Assembly (NCBI RefSeq): GCF_002161215.1
Contig: NZ_NFMB01000003.1
Location: forward strand, 248,001-312,000
Direction: 5' to 3'
Source of the DNA: Flavonifractor sp. An10
GTDB lineage: Bacteria; Bacillota; Clostridia; Oscillospirales; Oscillospiraceae
Length of the DNA: 64,000 nt
Below are positions 26,418-35,528 of this stretch, in pieces (position 1 is the stretch's first letter; every line of letters begins with the position of its first letter). Under the pieces are notes generated by a model. That model was given only the letters and a program-made list of their open reading frames with translations. It ran no database searches and was not told the origin of the DNA. A program made the translations under genes and the position numbers.

Positions 26418-26511
26418 ATTTTAAGAATATCTTAATCCCTTTTTCGCCCCCTTTTTCTCCGCTCTGTGGTAAACTGGGGGCGTATCTTATGAGAAGAGAG
26501 GACGTTGTCCC

Positions 26512-27681
26512 ATGAATCAACCATACGACTGCCTGGTCATCGGCGCCGGGCCTGCGGGCGCCGTGGCCGCCCGGGAGCTGGCCGAGCGGGGCGGCCGGCG
26601 GGTGCTGGTGCTGGAGCGCCGGAACCATGTGGGCGGCAACACCTACGACCGCTTCGACGAGAGCGGCGTGCTGATCCACCAGTACGGCCCCCATATCTTC
26701 CACACCAACAGCCGGCGGGTGTTCGAGTACCTCTCCCGCTTCACCGCCTGGCGGCCCTACGAGCACAAGGTGGTGGCCAACATCCCGGAGGGGGACGGGC
26801 GGCTGGAGTACCCGGTGCCCTTCAACCTGGTGTCCCTGCGGAAGGCCTTTCCGCCGGAGGACGCCCACCGGCTGGAGGACAAGCTCACCGCCGCCTACGG
26901 CCGGGAGAAGAAGGTCACCATTCTGGAGCTGCGCCGGAATCCGGATCCGGAGATTGCCGCCCTGGCCGACTACGTCTATGACCACGTGTTTGTCCGCTAC
27001 ACCATGAAGCAGTGGGGGCAGACGCCGGAGGAGATCGACCCCAACACCACCGCCCGGGTGCCGGTCTTCCTGTCCGAGGACTGCCGCTATTTCCAGGACG
27101 TCCACCAGGGCATGCCCCTGGAGGGATACACCCCCCTGTTCCAGCGCATGCTGGATCATCCCAACATCACCGTGGAGCTGAACACCGACGCCGCCGCCCG
27201 CATGCGCCTGGAGGACGGCAGGGTGTACCTGGACGGGGCGCCCTTTGCCGGCACGGTGATCTACACCGGCGCGGCGGACGAGCTGTTCGGCTGCCGGTAC
27301 GGCCGGCTGCCCTACCGCACCCTGGACTTCGTGTTTGAGACCCACCCGGTGGACTTCTGGCAGAGCCACGGCACGGTGAACTACACGGTGGATCAGGACT
27401 ACACCCGCATCACGGAGTTCAAGTACCTCACCGGCCAGGAGCTGCCCGGCGCCACCACCATCGCCAGGGAGTACTCCCGCTCCTACACCGGCGAGGCCGG
27501 CCAGGTGCCCTACTACGCCATCATCAATCCGGAGAACAACGCCCTCTACGCCCGGTACGCGGCGGAGGCGGAGCGCTATCCGGACTTCCACCTGCTGGGC
27601 CGGCTGGCGGAGTACAAATACTACAACATGGACGCCATCGCCGCCCGGGCGCTGGAGCTGTGTGACGATTTACTGAAATGA
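26512..27681 (+). CDS. glf: UDP-galactopyranose mutase
   Basis: A 389-residue flavoenzyme that converts UDP-galactopyranose to UDP-galactofuranose for cell-surface glycans. An N-terminal FAD-binding motif VIGAGPAGAVAARELAE is followed by GGNTYD and YGPHIFHTN, all diagnostic for Glf. The middle has YTMKQWG and the C-terminal part a GRLAEYKYYNMD flavin-contact region. The downstream glycosyltransferase starts 11 bases after its stop, so the two probably serve one surface polymer. Confidence 0.95.
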   Translation: MNQPYDCLVIGAGPAGAVAARELAERGGRRVLVLERRNHVGGNTYDRFDESGVLIHQYGPHIFHTNSRRVFEYLSRFTAWRPYEHKVVANIPEGDGRLEYPVPFNLVSLRKAFPPEDAHRLEDKLTAAYGREKKVTILELRRNPDPEIAALADYVYDHVFVRYTMKQWGQTPEEIDPNTTARVPVFLSEDCRYFQDVHQGMPLEGYTPLFQRMLDHPNITVELNTDAAARMRLEDGRVYLDGAPFAGTVIYTGAADELFGCRYGRLPYRTLDFVFETHPVDFWQSHGTVNYTVDQDYTRITEFKYLTGQELPGATTIAREYSRSYTGEAGQVPYYAIINPENNALYARYAAEAERYPDFHLLGRLAEYKYYNMDAIAARALELCDDLLK

Positions 27682-27692
27682 GGAAACCGCCC

Positions 27693-28721
27693 ATGTCAAA
27701 GCTCATTACCTTCGCCGTTCCCTGCTACAACTCCGCCGCCTATATGGATCACTGCGTCCAGACCCTGCTCACCGGCGGGGAGGACATTGAGATCATCCTG
27801 GTGGACGACGGCTCCACCAAGGACGACACCCCCGCCATCTGCGACCGCTACGCCGCGGAGTACCCGGACATCGTCCGGGCCATCCACCAGGAGAACGGCG
27901 GCCACGGCGAGGGGGTCAACCAGGGCCTGCGCAACGCCAGCGGCCTGTATTACAAGGTGGTGGACTCCGACGACTGGCTGGACGAGGCGGCCCTCCAGAC
28001 CGTGCTGGACAAGCTGCGGCAGTTTGCCGCCTCGGAGAATCCGGTGGATCTGTTCATCGCCAACTACGTGTACGAGCACGTGGAGGACAACACCCAGAAG
28101 GTCATGCGGTACACCAACGTGTTCCCCCAGAACCGGGTGTTCACCTGGAACGACATCGGCCGCTTCCGCCCCTCCCAGTACCTGCTGATGCACTCGGTGA
28201 TCTACCGCACCGAGATGCTGCGCGCCTGCGGGCTGGAGCTGCCCAAGCACACCTTCTATGTGGACAACATCTTCGTGTACCAGCCCCTGCCCTCGGTGAA
28301 GAGCATGTACTACATGGATGTGGATCTCTACCGCTACTTCATCGGCCGGGCCGACCAGTCCGTCAACGAGAAGGTGATGGTCACCCGGGTGGATCAGCAG
28401 GTGCGGGTCACCAAGCTGATGATCGAGAGCCACAACCTGAAAGCCCTCTACTACAGCCAGCCCAAGCTGGCCCGGTACATGATCAGCTACCTGTCCATGA
28501 TGATGACCATCTCCTCCATCTTCCTCATCATCGACGGCTCCCCCGCCGCCCTGGGCAAGAAGACCGAGCTTTGGGAGTACCTGCGCTCCCACAGCCCGGA
28601 GCTGTACCACAAGCTGAAATACCGCTCCATCTCCTTTGTGGGCAACATCCCCGGCTACCAGGGGCGCAAGCTGTCCGTCAAGCTCTACCGCCTGGCCCGG
28701 AAGATCTATAAATTCAACTGA
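27693..28721 (+). CDS. family 2 glycosyltransferase
   Basis: A 342-residue GT-A fold enzyme. The start has FAVPCYNSAAYMDHC, then IILVDDGSTKDD and the metal-binding VVDSDDWLDE near residue 95. The C-terminal half has basic and amphipathic helices that suggest membrane association. ATG at 27693 is chosen because GAGG lies 9 bases upstream. It follows glf in the same unit and may transfer galactofuranose or another surface sugar; the substrate is not readable. Confidence 0.85.
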   Translation: MSKLITFAVPCYNSAAYMDHCVQTLLTGGEDIEIILVDDGSTKDDTPAICDRYAAEYPDIVRAIHQENGGHGEGVNQGLRNASGLYYKVVDSDDWLDEAALQTVLDKLRQFAASENPVDLFIANYVYEHVEDNTQKVMRYTNVFPQNRVFTWNDIGRFRPSQYLLMHSVIYRTEMLRACGLELPKHTFYVDNIFVYQPLPSVKSMYYMDVDLYRYFIGRADQSVNEKVMVTRVDQQVRVTKLMIESHNLKALYYSQPKLARYMISYLSMMMTISSIFLIIDGSPAALGKKTELWEYLRSHSPELYHKLKYRSISFVGNIPGYQGRKLSVKLYRLARKIYKFN

Positions 28722-28744
28722 GTTGCGTAATGGGGGTATCTGTG

Positions 28745-28912
28745 ATGAAAAACCTTCTCGCAGGCGGCTTCCTGTTCGTGGGCGGGGCAGTTCTGCTCAC
28801 CGCAGACGGCGCGGTTTCGCCAGTCATCTCCGGTGCGGGCGGGGTTTGCACCATGCTCGGTGTGGGTATCCTGCTCTACTTTCTGTTCAGTAACAACGGA
28901 AAATACGAATAA
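28745..28912 (+). CDS. small hydrophobic membrane protein
   Basis: A 55-residue protein with two membrane segments (LLAGGFLFVGGAVLL and TMLGVGILLYFLF) and a short charged tail. No family was recognised. It lies 23 bases after the glycosyltransferase and ends just before a strong hairpin. The ribosome site is weak (GGGGG), so the start is less certain than the frame. Confidence 0.5.
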   Translation: MKNLLAGGFLFVGGAVLLTADGAVSPVISGAGGVCTMLGVGILLYFLFSNNGKYE

Positions 28913-28913
28913 C

Positions 28914-28953
28914 ACATGGGAGCGGGACCGCAGATGCGGCCCCGCTCCCATGT
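28914..28953. terminator. bidirectional terminator
   Basis: A long stem, ACATGGGAGCGGG pairing with CCCGCTCCCATGT, plus an inner CCGC/GCGG step. It sits between convergent genes and can serve both. Confidence 0.65.
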
Positions 28954-28956
28954 TCT

Positions 28957-29574
28957 CTATTCACCCACCGGCTCCAGCTTCATGACGGACACCTCGTAGG
29001 CGGTGCGCACCTCGCTGACGCCGTGATCCACCTTGGTGTAGGCCCGGCTCTGGAGGCGGCCCTCCAGGCGCACCCCGTCCCCCACCTCCAGCCCGCCGCA
29101 CAGCCGGGCCAGGCCGCCCCAGGCGATGCAGGGCAGGTAGTCCGCCCGGCCGTACCGGCGGTTCACCGCCAGCATCAGGTCGCAGATATCCCGGCCCAGG
29201 GGGGTGCGCCGCAGCACCGGCGGCTTGCACAGCACCCCCGCCAGCAGCAGCTGGTTCTCGTCCTCCCCCTCCCAGGGGCGCAGAGCCTTGGCGTAGAGGG
29301 TGATCACCAGGCGGCTGCCCTTGCCGCTCTTGTTGTTGAAGGAGCGCACCTCCCCCTCCACCTCCAGGGCCATGCCCGCCGTCACCGGCTGCTCCGCCAG
29401 CAGGGGGCGCGGAGCCAGCACGTTGATCCGATCCTCCGAGCCCGACAGCCGCAGCACCGTCAGGGGAAAGGTCTCGTATACCACGCCGTGGCTCTCGTGG
29501 GAAACCACCGGCTCCGCCGCCGCCGTGCCCCGCAGCAGCGCCCGGTTCTCATTCCAGCCTGTTTGCATATCCAT
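28957..29574 (-). CDS. SSB-like protein with two OB folds
   Basis: A 205-residue protein with two tandem OB-type halves: about 8-95 (LLRGTAAAEPVVSHES then VEGEVRSFNNKSGKGSRL) and about 105-200 (LLAGVLCKPPVLRRTPLG, DICDLMLAVNR, YLPCIAWGG, GVRLEGRLQSRAYTK). The second half is the canonical single-strand DNA-binding pattern. It lacks the acidic C-terminal tip of the main SSB, so it is probably an accessory single-strand-binding protein. AGGAG precedes the ATG. Confidence 0.8.
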   Translation of the reverse strand: MDMQTGWNENRALLRGTAAAEPVVSHESHGVVYETFPLTVLRLSGSEDRINVLAPRPLLAEQPVTAGMALEVEGEVRSFNNKSGKGSRLVITLYAKALRPWEGEDENQLLLAGVLCKPPVLRRTPLGRDICDLMLAVNRRYGRADYLPCIAWGGLARLCGGLEVGDGVRLEGRLQSRAYTKVDHGVSEVRTAYEVSVMKLEPVGE

Positions 29575-29643
29575 CCACTCTCCTACCTGGTTTCGGTAAC
29601 TGTGGCATGTATATGCGGGCCCGTCCCCCCTTATGACGGGGGA

Positions 29644-29672
29644 AAGCCCGGAACCAGTTCGGTTCCGGGCTT
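29644..29672 (-). terminator. terminator of the ethanolamine operon
   Basis: AAGCCCGGAACC pairs with GGTTCCGGGCTT across a 5-base loop, just after the eutQ stop. Confidence 0.7.
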
Positions 29673-29676
29673 CCTG

Positions 29677-30111
29677 TTACTGTACGCCGGTCTGGCTCTG
29701 CCAGTCCGCCGGATAGACGAAGTAGAGAAACCGGGCGTGTCCGGTGACGGAGAACCGGATGGCGCTGCCCTTGGGGATATAGAGCACCTCCCCCGGCCCG
29801 GCGGAGATCTTCTCCCCGCCGATGAGCACATCCAGCCGCCCGCTGACCACGTAGTCCATCTCATCGTAGTGCAGCGTCCAGGGGAAGGTGGTGTCGGTCA
29901 TCTCCATGATGCCCGCCCCCAGCCGGGGGGACTGCTCCAGGGTAAACAGATCCCGGGTGTACACCCGGTCGCCCGGGTTTCCCGTGTCCATCCGGTGGCG
30001 CTCGTCCACCCCCAGGGTTGGCACGGGCACAGATCTTACGCCGTGTCCCCCGCCGCCCAGCTGCTCCAGCAGCACCTGGCGCACCAGCTTCTCCAGCTCC
30101 CGCTTATCCAC
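29677..30111 (-). CDS. eutQ: ethanolamine utilization protein EutQ
   Basis: A 144-residue cupin. The core TLHYDEMDYVVSGRLDVLIGG and AGPGEVLYIPKGSAIRF are the two cupin motifs of EutQ, which in Salmonella has acetate-kinase activity. The N-terminal amphipathic helix (DKRELEKLVRQVLLEQL) plus a Gly-rich linker looks like a microcompartment-targeting tail. The start is GTG, with GGGGGG upstream, inside the last codons of eutH. Last gene of the operon. Confidence 0.88.
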   Translation of the reverse strand: MDKRELEKLVRQVLLEQLGGGGHGVRSVPVPTLGVDERHRMDTGNPGDRVYTRDLFTLEQSPRLGAGIMEMTDTTFPWTLHYDEMDYVVSGRLDVLIGGEKISAGPGEVLYIPKGSAIRFSVTGHARFLYFVYPADWQSQTGVQ

Positions 30112-31195
30112 GGTCTTCCCCCCTGTCCTTCCGGGTGAGCAGCATGGCCGCCGCCACGGCGGTGACTCCCCCCACCAGCTTGCCCACAATCATGGGGAAG
30201 AGCATGGTGGAATCAAAGCCCGCCGTGAAGCCCAGGTGGTCGCCGAACACGAAGGAGGCGGACACGGCGAAGGCCACGTTGATGATCTTGCCCCGGCGGT
30301 CCATGCCGCCCATCATCTGGAACATGGGGATGTTGTTGGCCAGGGTGGCCACCATGCCGGCGGCGGCCACGTCGTTCATGCCCAGCAGGCCCCCCAGCTT
30401 CATCAGGGGTCTGCGGAACACCTTGGTGATCACAAACACCAGGGGAAAGGCCCCCGCCAGCACGATGGCGATGTCCCCCACGATCTCCACCCCGTCGGAG
30501 ATGGGGTTCAGCCCCGGGATCAGGGTGAGGGGGGTCAGCTCCTGGATGATGGCGGCCGCCAGGCCGATGGTGATGATGATGACGATGATCTTCCCGAACA
30601 CCTGGAAGCCCTTCACCATGCCGCCGGGGATAAGGAACAGCCCCAGGGCGATGAGCACGGCGATGAGCACGATGGGGATCAGGTTGCGCAGCACCATGGT
30701 CAGGGGGAAGCCCGCCGCCAGGCCGCCCGCAAAGCTGCCGATGGGCACGGTGACCACGCCCGCCAGCACGCCGGTGGCCAGGTGGGGCCGATCCTCGGCC
30801 TGGATGATGCCCAGGCCCACCGGGATGGTGAACACGATGGTGGGGCCCAGCATGGAGCCCACGATCAGGCCGCCGAACTGGCCCGCCTCCTGGGTGAGGG
30901 CCAGCTCCCGGGCCAGAGGGGCGCCCCCCATGTCGTTGGCCAGGATGGTGCCGGCGAACATGGCCGGGTCGGCCCCCAGGAACCGGTACACCGGCACCAC
31001 CACCGGCCGGAGCAGGCTGGCCAGCACCGGCGCCAGGCAGATGATGCCGATCATGGCCAGGGCCAGGGAGCCCATGGCCAGGATGCCCTCTTCGAACTTC
31101 TCCCCCAGGCCGAACTTATTGCCGATGATCCGGTCGACGGCCCCCAGGGCCATGAACAGCACCATGAGGTAGACGATAATCTCGTTGATGGACAT
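30104..31195 (-). CDS. eutH: ethanolamine permease EutH
   Basis: A 363-residue inner-membrane transporter with about ten hydrophobic helices throughout. EutH-type blocks are IGNKFGLGEKFEEGI, FAGTILANDMGGAPLA and FGDHLGFTAGFD. It brings ethanolamine into the cell. ATG at 31195 is preferred because AAAGGGG lies upstream and longer readings cross a palindromic repeat. It overlaps eutQ by 8 bases. Confidence 0.93.
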   Translation of the reverse strand: MSINEIIVYLMVLFMALGAVDRIIGNKFGLGEKFEEGILAMGSLALAMIGIICLAPVLASLLRPVVVPVYRFLGADPAMFAGTILANDMGGAPLARELALTQEAGQFGGLIVGSMLGPTIVFTIPVGLGIIQAEDRPHLATGVLAGVVTVPIGSFAGGLAAGFPLTMVLRNLIPIVLIAVLIALGLFLIPGGMVKGFQVFGKIIVIIITIGLAAAIIQELTPLTLIPGLNPISDGVEIVGDIAIVLAGAFPLVFVITKVFRRPLMKLGGLLGMNDVAAAGMVATLANNIPMFQMMGGMDRRGKIINVAFAVSASFVFGDHLGFTAGFDSTMLFPMIVGKLVGGVTAVAAAMLLTRKDRGEDRG

Positions 31196-31229
31196 TGGTA
31201 TGTCCCCTTTCTTTTGCCTTGCGAAATAC

Positions 31230-31253
31230 GGCGGGGGCAAGCCCCCGCCCTAC
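31230..31253. repeat. GC palindromic repeat, family A
   Basis: GGCGGGGGCAAGCCCCCGCC followed by CTAC, in the eutN-eutH gap. Other copies at 35449, 38772 and 39617, with variants near 35499, 37258 and 59027. Confidence 0.7.
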
Positions 31254-31483
31254 ACGCCGTCAATGATGCCCACGATGGCGGCGTCGATGGGGATCTCTCC
31301 CCCCGCCGCCACCCGGGCCGCGCCGCCGGTGGCCACCAGGACGGTCTCCCCCTCCCCGGCCCCTACGCAGTCGGCGCATACCAAGATCCGCTCCCCCACC
31401 CGGACGGTCAGAAAGGCCTGCCCCGTCAGGGCGGAGGATTTTTTTGTGGCCCAGACCTTACCGGCCACCTGTCCCAGCAACAC
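31250..31483 (-). CDS. eutN: microcompartment vertex protein EutN
   Basis: A 77-residue EutN/CcmL-type shell pentamer that caps the vertices. Typical blocks: VWATKKSSALTGQAFL, then VCADCVGAGEGETVLVATG and PIDAAIVGIID. GTG start with GGAGATGGG upstream, inside the last 26 bases of the preceding small gene. The last residues run into a family A palindrome. Confidence 0.93.
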   Translation of the reverse strand: MLLGQVAGKVWATKKSSALTGQAFLTVRVGERILVCADCVGAGEGETVLVATGGAARVAAGGEIPIDAAIVGIIDGV

Positions 31484-31730
31484 AGATTCCCATCTCCCGC
31501 AGACGCCGCTCCAGGCCGGCGCATTTCTGATAGATGCCCAGCGGGGCGGTGCGGCGGTAGCGGCGGTACTCCAGGGCTTCCCGCCCCACCCGCACCCGGG
31601 CCCCGGCCAGCAGGGCGGCCAGCACCTCGGTCTCCGCCGCCGTCTGGGGGGCGCAGGCGGCCAGGCGGCCCATGGAGGCCACCGGCAGCCAGGTGATCAC
31701 CAGCGTCCGTCCCCGCCACTCCAGGGTCAT
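31458..31730 (-). CDS. small hypothetical protein of the eut operon
   Basis: A 90-residue soluble protein between the phosphotransacylase and eutN. Its ATG overlaps the upstream stop (ATGA), and its end overlaps eutN, so it is locked into the operon. Visible features: an N-terminal beta-type stretch (MTLEWRGRTLVITWLP) and an Arg-rich helix (REALEYRRYRR). Uncharacterised small genes sit at this place in other Firmicutes eut operons. No function can be assigned. Confidence 0.7.
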   Translation of the reverse strand: MTLEWRGRTLVITWLPVASMGRLAACAPQTAAETEVLAALLAGARVRVGREALEYRRYRRTAPLGIYQKCAGLERRLREMGICVAGTGGR

Positions 31731-32350
31731 TTCAAAATCAGGCCCCGGTCGCCCTTGCGAAATCCACAGGCGTTGGCCTCGTCGTAGTCGATATGCACCA
31801 CGGTGGAAAATTTGGGGGACACCCGCACCTCCACGTCCTCCAGCACCGCCGGGCGGGCGGTGAAGCACCGCAGGCGCACGGTCTGCTTGTCCGCCACGCC
31901 GAAGCGGGCGGCGTCCGCCGGGGTCATGTGGATGTGCCGCTTGGCGGCGATCAGGCCCCGCTCCAGCCGGAGCACCCGGTCGCCGTGGCGGAGGGTGATC
32001 CCCGGCGTGCCGGCGATGTCGCCGGACAGGCGCACCGGCGGCGTGATCCCCAGGGCCACCCCGTCGGTGAGGGAGATCTCCACCTGGCTCTCCGGCCGCT
32101 CGGGGCCCAGGATCACCACGTTGGGGATGCTCCCCTTGGGGCCCTCCAAAGTGACCCGCTCGGCGCAGGCAAACTGCCCCGGCTGGGACAGCTCCTTCAC
32201 CCGGTTGAGCTGGTAGCCCGCGCCGAACAGGGCCTCCAGATCGTGCCGGGACAGGTGGACGTGCCGCCCGCTGGCCTCGATCCCGATGGTGAGGCGGGCC
32301 ACAATCTGCTCCGCCAGGGCGGCGGCGTCTATGGCATTAAGCGTGTGCAT
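31727..32350 (-). CDS. PduL-type phosphotransacylase (EutD role)
   Basis: A 207-residue enzyme that converts acetyl-CoA to acetyl-phosphate inside the compartment. Zinc-ligand and family motifs: SGRHVHLSRHDLEALFG (about 32-48) and AAKRHIHMTPADAARFG (about 138-154). The N-terminal helix (NAIDAAALAEQIVARL) is typical of the PduL encapsulation peptide. GGGGGG lies 5 bases before the ATG; it overlaps eutT by 14 bases. Confidence 0.93.
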   Translation of the reverse strand: MHTLNAIDAAALAEQIVARLTIGIEASGRHVHLSRHDLEALFGAGYQLNRVKELSQPGQFACAERVTLEGPKGSIPNVVILGPERPESQVEISLTDGVALGITPPVRLSGDIAGTPGITLRHGDRVLRLERGLIAAKRHIHMTPADAARFGVADKQTVRLRCFTARPAVLEDVEVRVSPKFSTVVHIDYDEANACGFRKGDRGLILK

Positions 32351-33074
32351 AGTGTCCCCCCTTGCATTTGCACATGAGAATCCACAGCAGGGAGGACAGC
32401 CGGTTGAGCCCCTGTATGATGTCGTCCCTGGTGACCCCGCCGTCGGCATCCCGGAAGGCGGCGTAGGCCGCCAGCTCGGTCTGCCGGGCCACGGTGCGGG
32501 CCCGGTTCACCGCCAGCAGGGCGTGCGCGTCGGTACAGCTGGGCAGAAAGTGGGGCTGCCCCAGGTGCTTGTCCGGGTAGTGGGACACCTCCCGCAGCTG
32601 CTCCGCCGTGTAGCCGCACAGGTGGATGGGCCCCACCGGCTCGTCCAGCACGTCGCAGCGGATGAACCGGCGGGTGAAGGCCAGGGCCTCCCCCAGCTCG
32701 TCCTCCAGGGCGGTCAGCCCCTCCTCCGCCGCCGCCTGCTGGGCCAGCAGCAGCTCCGCCTCCAGGGCGTCGATCCACCCCCGGAAGGCGATGCGGGGGT
32801 GATCCTTGAATACCAGGATATTCCCCCTCAAATGGGTCATGTGCTCGGGCTTGTTGTTCAGGGCCGCGCCGAACAGGGTCTGATATTTGGCGGGGGCCGG
32901 CGCGCCGGGGGCGTGCTCCGGGGATTCCCCCTGTGGGTAGACCACCTCCACCTTATGGGCCCGGAGCCAGTCCCGGGCCCCGGGGGTGAGCACCTCCCCC
33001 CGGTTCACCACCACCGGGCCCCGGACGCCGTTGTCCGACATGCGGCGCACGTCCTCCTCGGTCAGGAGCGCCAT
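32337..33074 (-). CDS. eutT: ethanolamine cobalamin adenosyltransferase EutT
   Basis: A 245-residue enzyme that makes adenosylcobalamin, the cofactor of EutBC. The N-terminal LTEEDVRRMSDNG and RGEVLTPGARDWL, and the middle NKPEHMTHLRGNILVFKDHP and FRGWIDALEAELLL, are EutT signatures. A His/Cys-rich C-terminus (CKCKGGHYAHA) ends the protein. The ATG follows the eutM stop by 3 bases and uses a GGGGAG site within it. Confidence 0.9.
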   Translation of the reverse strand: MALLTEEDVRRMSDNGVRGPVVVNRGEVLTPGARDWLRAHKVEVVYPQGESPEHAPGAPAPAKYQTLFGAALNNKPEHMTHLRGNILVFKDHPRIAFRGWIDALEAELLLAQQAAAEEGLTALEDELGEALAFTRRFIRCDVLDEPVGPIHLCGYTAEQLREVSHYPDKHLGQPHFLPSCTDAHALLAVNRARTVARQTELAAYAAFRDADGGVTRDDIIQGLNRLSSLLWILMCKCKGGHYAHA

Positions 33075-33077
33075 GGC

Positions 33078-33755
33078 TTACTCCCCGCCCAGCTCGCCGG
33101 AGGCGTGGGGCAGGATGTGATCCACCTCGGCGTGGGGCCGGGGGATCACGTGGACGGAGATCAGCTCCCCCACCTTCTCCGCCGCCGCGGCCCCGGCGTC
33201 GGTGGCCGCCTTCACCGCGCCCACGTCGCCCCGTACCATGACGGTCACCAGGCCGCCGCCCACCTGCTCCTTACCCACCAGCTGCACGTTGGCGGCCTTC
33301 ACCATGGCGTCGGCGGCCTCAATGGCCCCCACCAGTCCTCTTGTCTCCACCATGCCCAGCGCGTTTGTGTTTGCCATGCTTCGGTTCCTCCTGTCAGTCG
33401 TCTGTTTTGGCTGTTCCGGCTCCCCCGCTGCCTCGGGGGGAGCCGGCTTTGGTTTTTTCGTGTTCCCGCTCCGCCGGGCCTGCTTTTTGGCCGGCTGGGG
33501 CGGGTGTTCCGCGGCGTAGCTGCCGGTGCCCGCCCCCCTGTGGGCCGGGGCCGCCAGGGCGGCGGACACGGAGACGTGGGGCGCGCCCCCCGCCTCCCCC
33601 GCCGGCTGGCCGTTTCCGGCCTGGACGGGGCGGGCCTTGTCGTCCTCCATCCCCTCCGGCTCCTCCGCCGTCAGGGCGTTGGTCAGGGCCTGCACCTCCT
33701 GGAGAATGGCCTCGTGGGGGTTGAGCAGCACGCCGTCGGCGTTGACCTCGCTCAT
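33078..33755 (-). CDS. eutM: microcompartment shell protein EutM with an in-frame N-terminal extension
   Basis: The last 99 residues (start ATG 33377) are a standard BMC-domain hexamer: [18 protein letters not shown], then [14 protein letters not shown] and [11 protein letters not shown]. That start has AGGAGG 9 bases upstream. The frame is open for 126 more codons to an ATG at 33755 that overlaps the eutE stop (ATGA). The extension begins with an amphipathic helix ([18 protein letters not shown]) and continues as a Pro/Lys/Ala-rich disordered linker. Both starts look usable, giving a short shell protein and a long tailed form. If only the inner start is used, the upstream 378 bases would be unexplained. 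Confidence 0.85.
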   Translation of the reverse strand: MSEVNADGVLLNPHEAILQEVQALTNALTAEEPEGMEDDKARPVQAGNGQPAGEAGGAPHVSVSAALAAPAHRGAGTGSYAAEHPPQPAKKQARRSGNTKKPKPAPPEAAGEPEQPKQTTDRRNRSMANTNALGMVETRGLVGAIEAADAMVKAANVQLVGKEQVGGGLVTVMVRGDVGAVKAATDAGAAAAEKVGELISVHVIPRPHAEVDHILPHASGELGGE

Positions 33756-35242
33756 ACGCTCAGCCTCCTCGCAATCCGGCTCACCAGTTCATCCAGCAGG
33801 CGCTCGTCCACCACGTGGGCGGCGCCCGCCCCGGCAGAGCGGGGCGCGGCGACCCCGGCGCGCCCACCGCTTCTCAGTTCCTCCAGCTCCCGCACGCCCC
33901 AGGCCACCCGCTTGATGTTGATGAGATCCAGTGGGCCGATGTTGTTGGAGCTGGACGAGCCGCCCACCGCACCGCACCCCAGGGTGAGGGCGGGGAACAG
34001 GCAGGTGGTGGCCCCGATGCCCCCCAGGGAGGCGGGGGTGTTCACCAGCACCCGGCTGGCAGGGACGGCGGCGGCGAAGCGTTTGGCCACCTCCTGATCC
34101 TCGGTGTGGATGGCGAAGGTGTGGCCCGCCCCCTCCCACTCCAGGATCTCCACACACCGGCGGAGCACCGCCTCCTCGTCGTCCTCCACGTAGTAGGCCA
34201 GGATCAGACCCAGCTTCTCGTTGGAGTAGGGGTAGCCCTTCCCCACGCCGGTCTCTCTCGCCACCAGCACCCGGGCCGTGGGGGGCACCCGGGTGAGGCC
34301 CGCCAGCCTGGCCACCGTCTCCACGCTCTTGCCCACGATGGCCGGGTTCATGGTGCCGTTGGGGCGCAGGATGAACCTGGACAGCTGCCGGTGCTCCCCG
34401 TCGTCCAGGACATAGGCCCCCTGGGCGCGGAGCTCCGCCGTGACGGCACCCTCCATGGCCCGCTCCACCACGATGGACTGCTCGCTGGCGCAGATGGTGC
34501 CGTTGTCAAAGGTCTTGGAGTCCAGAATGCGGCGCACCGCCTGGCGCACATCCGCCGTGCGGTGGATATAGGCCGGGCCGTTGCCCGCTCCCACGCCGAT
34601 GGCCGGGGTGCCGGAGGAGTAGGCCGCCTTCACCATGGCCCCGCCGCCGGTGGCCAGAATCAGCCGGGTGTGGTCGTGGCGCATGAGGGTGTTGGTGGCC
34701 TCCAGGGTGGGGGTGGTGATACAGGAGATGCTCCCCGCCGGGGCCCCGGCGCTCTCCGCCGCCCGGCGCACCACGTTCACCGTCTCCAAAATGCAGTTCA
34801 CCGCGCTGGGGTGGGGGGAGAAGATGATGGGGTTGCCCGCCTTCATGCAGATCATGGACTTGTAGATCACCGTGGAGGTGGGGTTGGTGGAGGGCACCAG
34901 CCCCGCCACGATCCCCACCGGCACGCCGATGTCGATGACCCGCTTTTCCGGGTTCTCCGCCAGAATCCCGTGGGTTTTCTCGTCCTTGATGGCGTCGTAG
35001 AGGGTGAGGGCGGCGAAACGGTTTTTCAGCTCCTTGTCCGCCTTTCTGCCAAACCCCGTCTCCTCCACCGCCATGTCGGCCAGCCGCCTGGCGTGCTCCG
35101 CCGCCGCGGCGGAGATGGCCGCCGTTATTTTGTCCAGCTGCCCCTGGCTCATGCACGCCAGGATTCCCTGGGCCTTTCTGGCCTGCTGGAGCAGCTCTCT
35201 CGTCTCCTGAATGGATTGCAGATCCTTGTCCAAATGGTTCAC
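33752..35242 (-). CDS. eutE: CoA-acylating acetaldehyde dehydrogenase EutE
   Basis: A 496-residue enzyme that converts acetaldehyde and CoA to acetyl-CoA. The catalytic Cys is in [11 protein letters not shown], the NAD-binding region includes [14 protein letters not shown], and there is an [15 protein letters not shown] block. Unusually, an Ala/Gly linker and an amphipathic helix ([17 protein letters not shown]) are at the C-terminus, probably the encapsulation peptide. The GTG start has only a weak ribosome site; a TTG at 35233 with GAGGTG 6 bases ahead may be the real start, three codons shorter. Confidence 0.92.
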   Translation of the reverse strand: MNHLDKDLQSIQETRELLQQARKAQGILACMSQGQLDKITAAISAAAAEHARRLADMAVEETGFGRKADKELKNRFAALTLYDAIKDEKTHGILAENPEKRVIDIGVPVGIVAGLVPSTNPTSTVIYKSMICMKAGNPIIFSPHPSAVNCILETVNVVRRAAESAGAPAGSISCITTPTLEATNTLMRHDHTRLILATGGGAMVKAAYSSGTPAIGVGAGNGPAYIHRTADVRQAVRRILDSKTFDNGTICASEQSIVVERAMEGAVTAELRAQGAYVLDDGEHRQLSRFILRPNGTMNPAIVGKSVETVARLAGLTRVPPTARVLVARETGVGKGYPYSNEKLGLILAYYVEDDEEAVLRRCVEILEWEGAGHTFAIHTEDQEVAKRFAAAVPASRVLVNTPASLGGIGATTCLFPALTLGCGAVGGSSSSNNIGPLDLINIKRVAWGVRELEELRSGGRAGVAAPRSAGAGAAHVVDERLLDELVSRIARRLSV

Positions 35243-35257
35243 CTCGCCTTGTTTGGC

Positions 35258-35468
35258 GGCGGGGGCAAGCCCCCGCCGCAGCCTGTAGAAAAAGCCTAAA
35301 GGCTTTTTCTACAGGCTGCCGGACTTTTTGAACTTTCCAAAAAGGTTCAAAAAGCCGTTTGATCCAACGCGAAAGACAACCCTGACGGTTTTCTTTCACA
35401 CTATCTTTCCCTCCGAATCTTCCCCCAGGAGGGTTCTTCAACGGCTGTGGCGGGGGCAAGCCCCCGCC
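35258..35468. mobile_element. hairpin-flanked structured repeat, copy 2
   Basis: An interior of 171 bases (35278-35448) lies between two copies of the 20-base palindrome GGCGGGGGCAAGCCCCCGCC (35258-35277, 35449-35468). The interior resembles copies 1 and 3 but with paired changes: the first stem is CAGCCTGTAGAAAAAGCC against GGCTTTTTCTACAGGCTG, where C-to-A on one side is matched by G-to-T on the other. It sits between eutE and eutL, inside the operon. Confidence 0.7.
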
Positions 35469-35528
35469 CTACATCTATTTTCCGCAGAACCTGTTTTCGT
35501 AGGGCGGGAGCTTGCTCCCGCCGCCCCG

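Noticed and set aside
29888-31696. Plus-strand frame with a His/Asp/Gly-rich product
   Set aside because: Antisense to eutH and eutN; its composition follows from the complement of membrane-helix codons.
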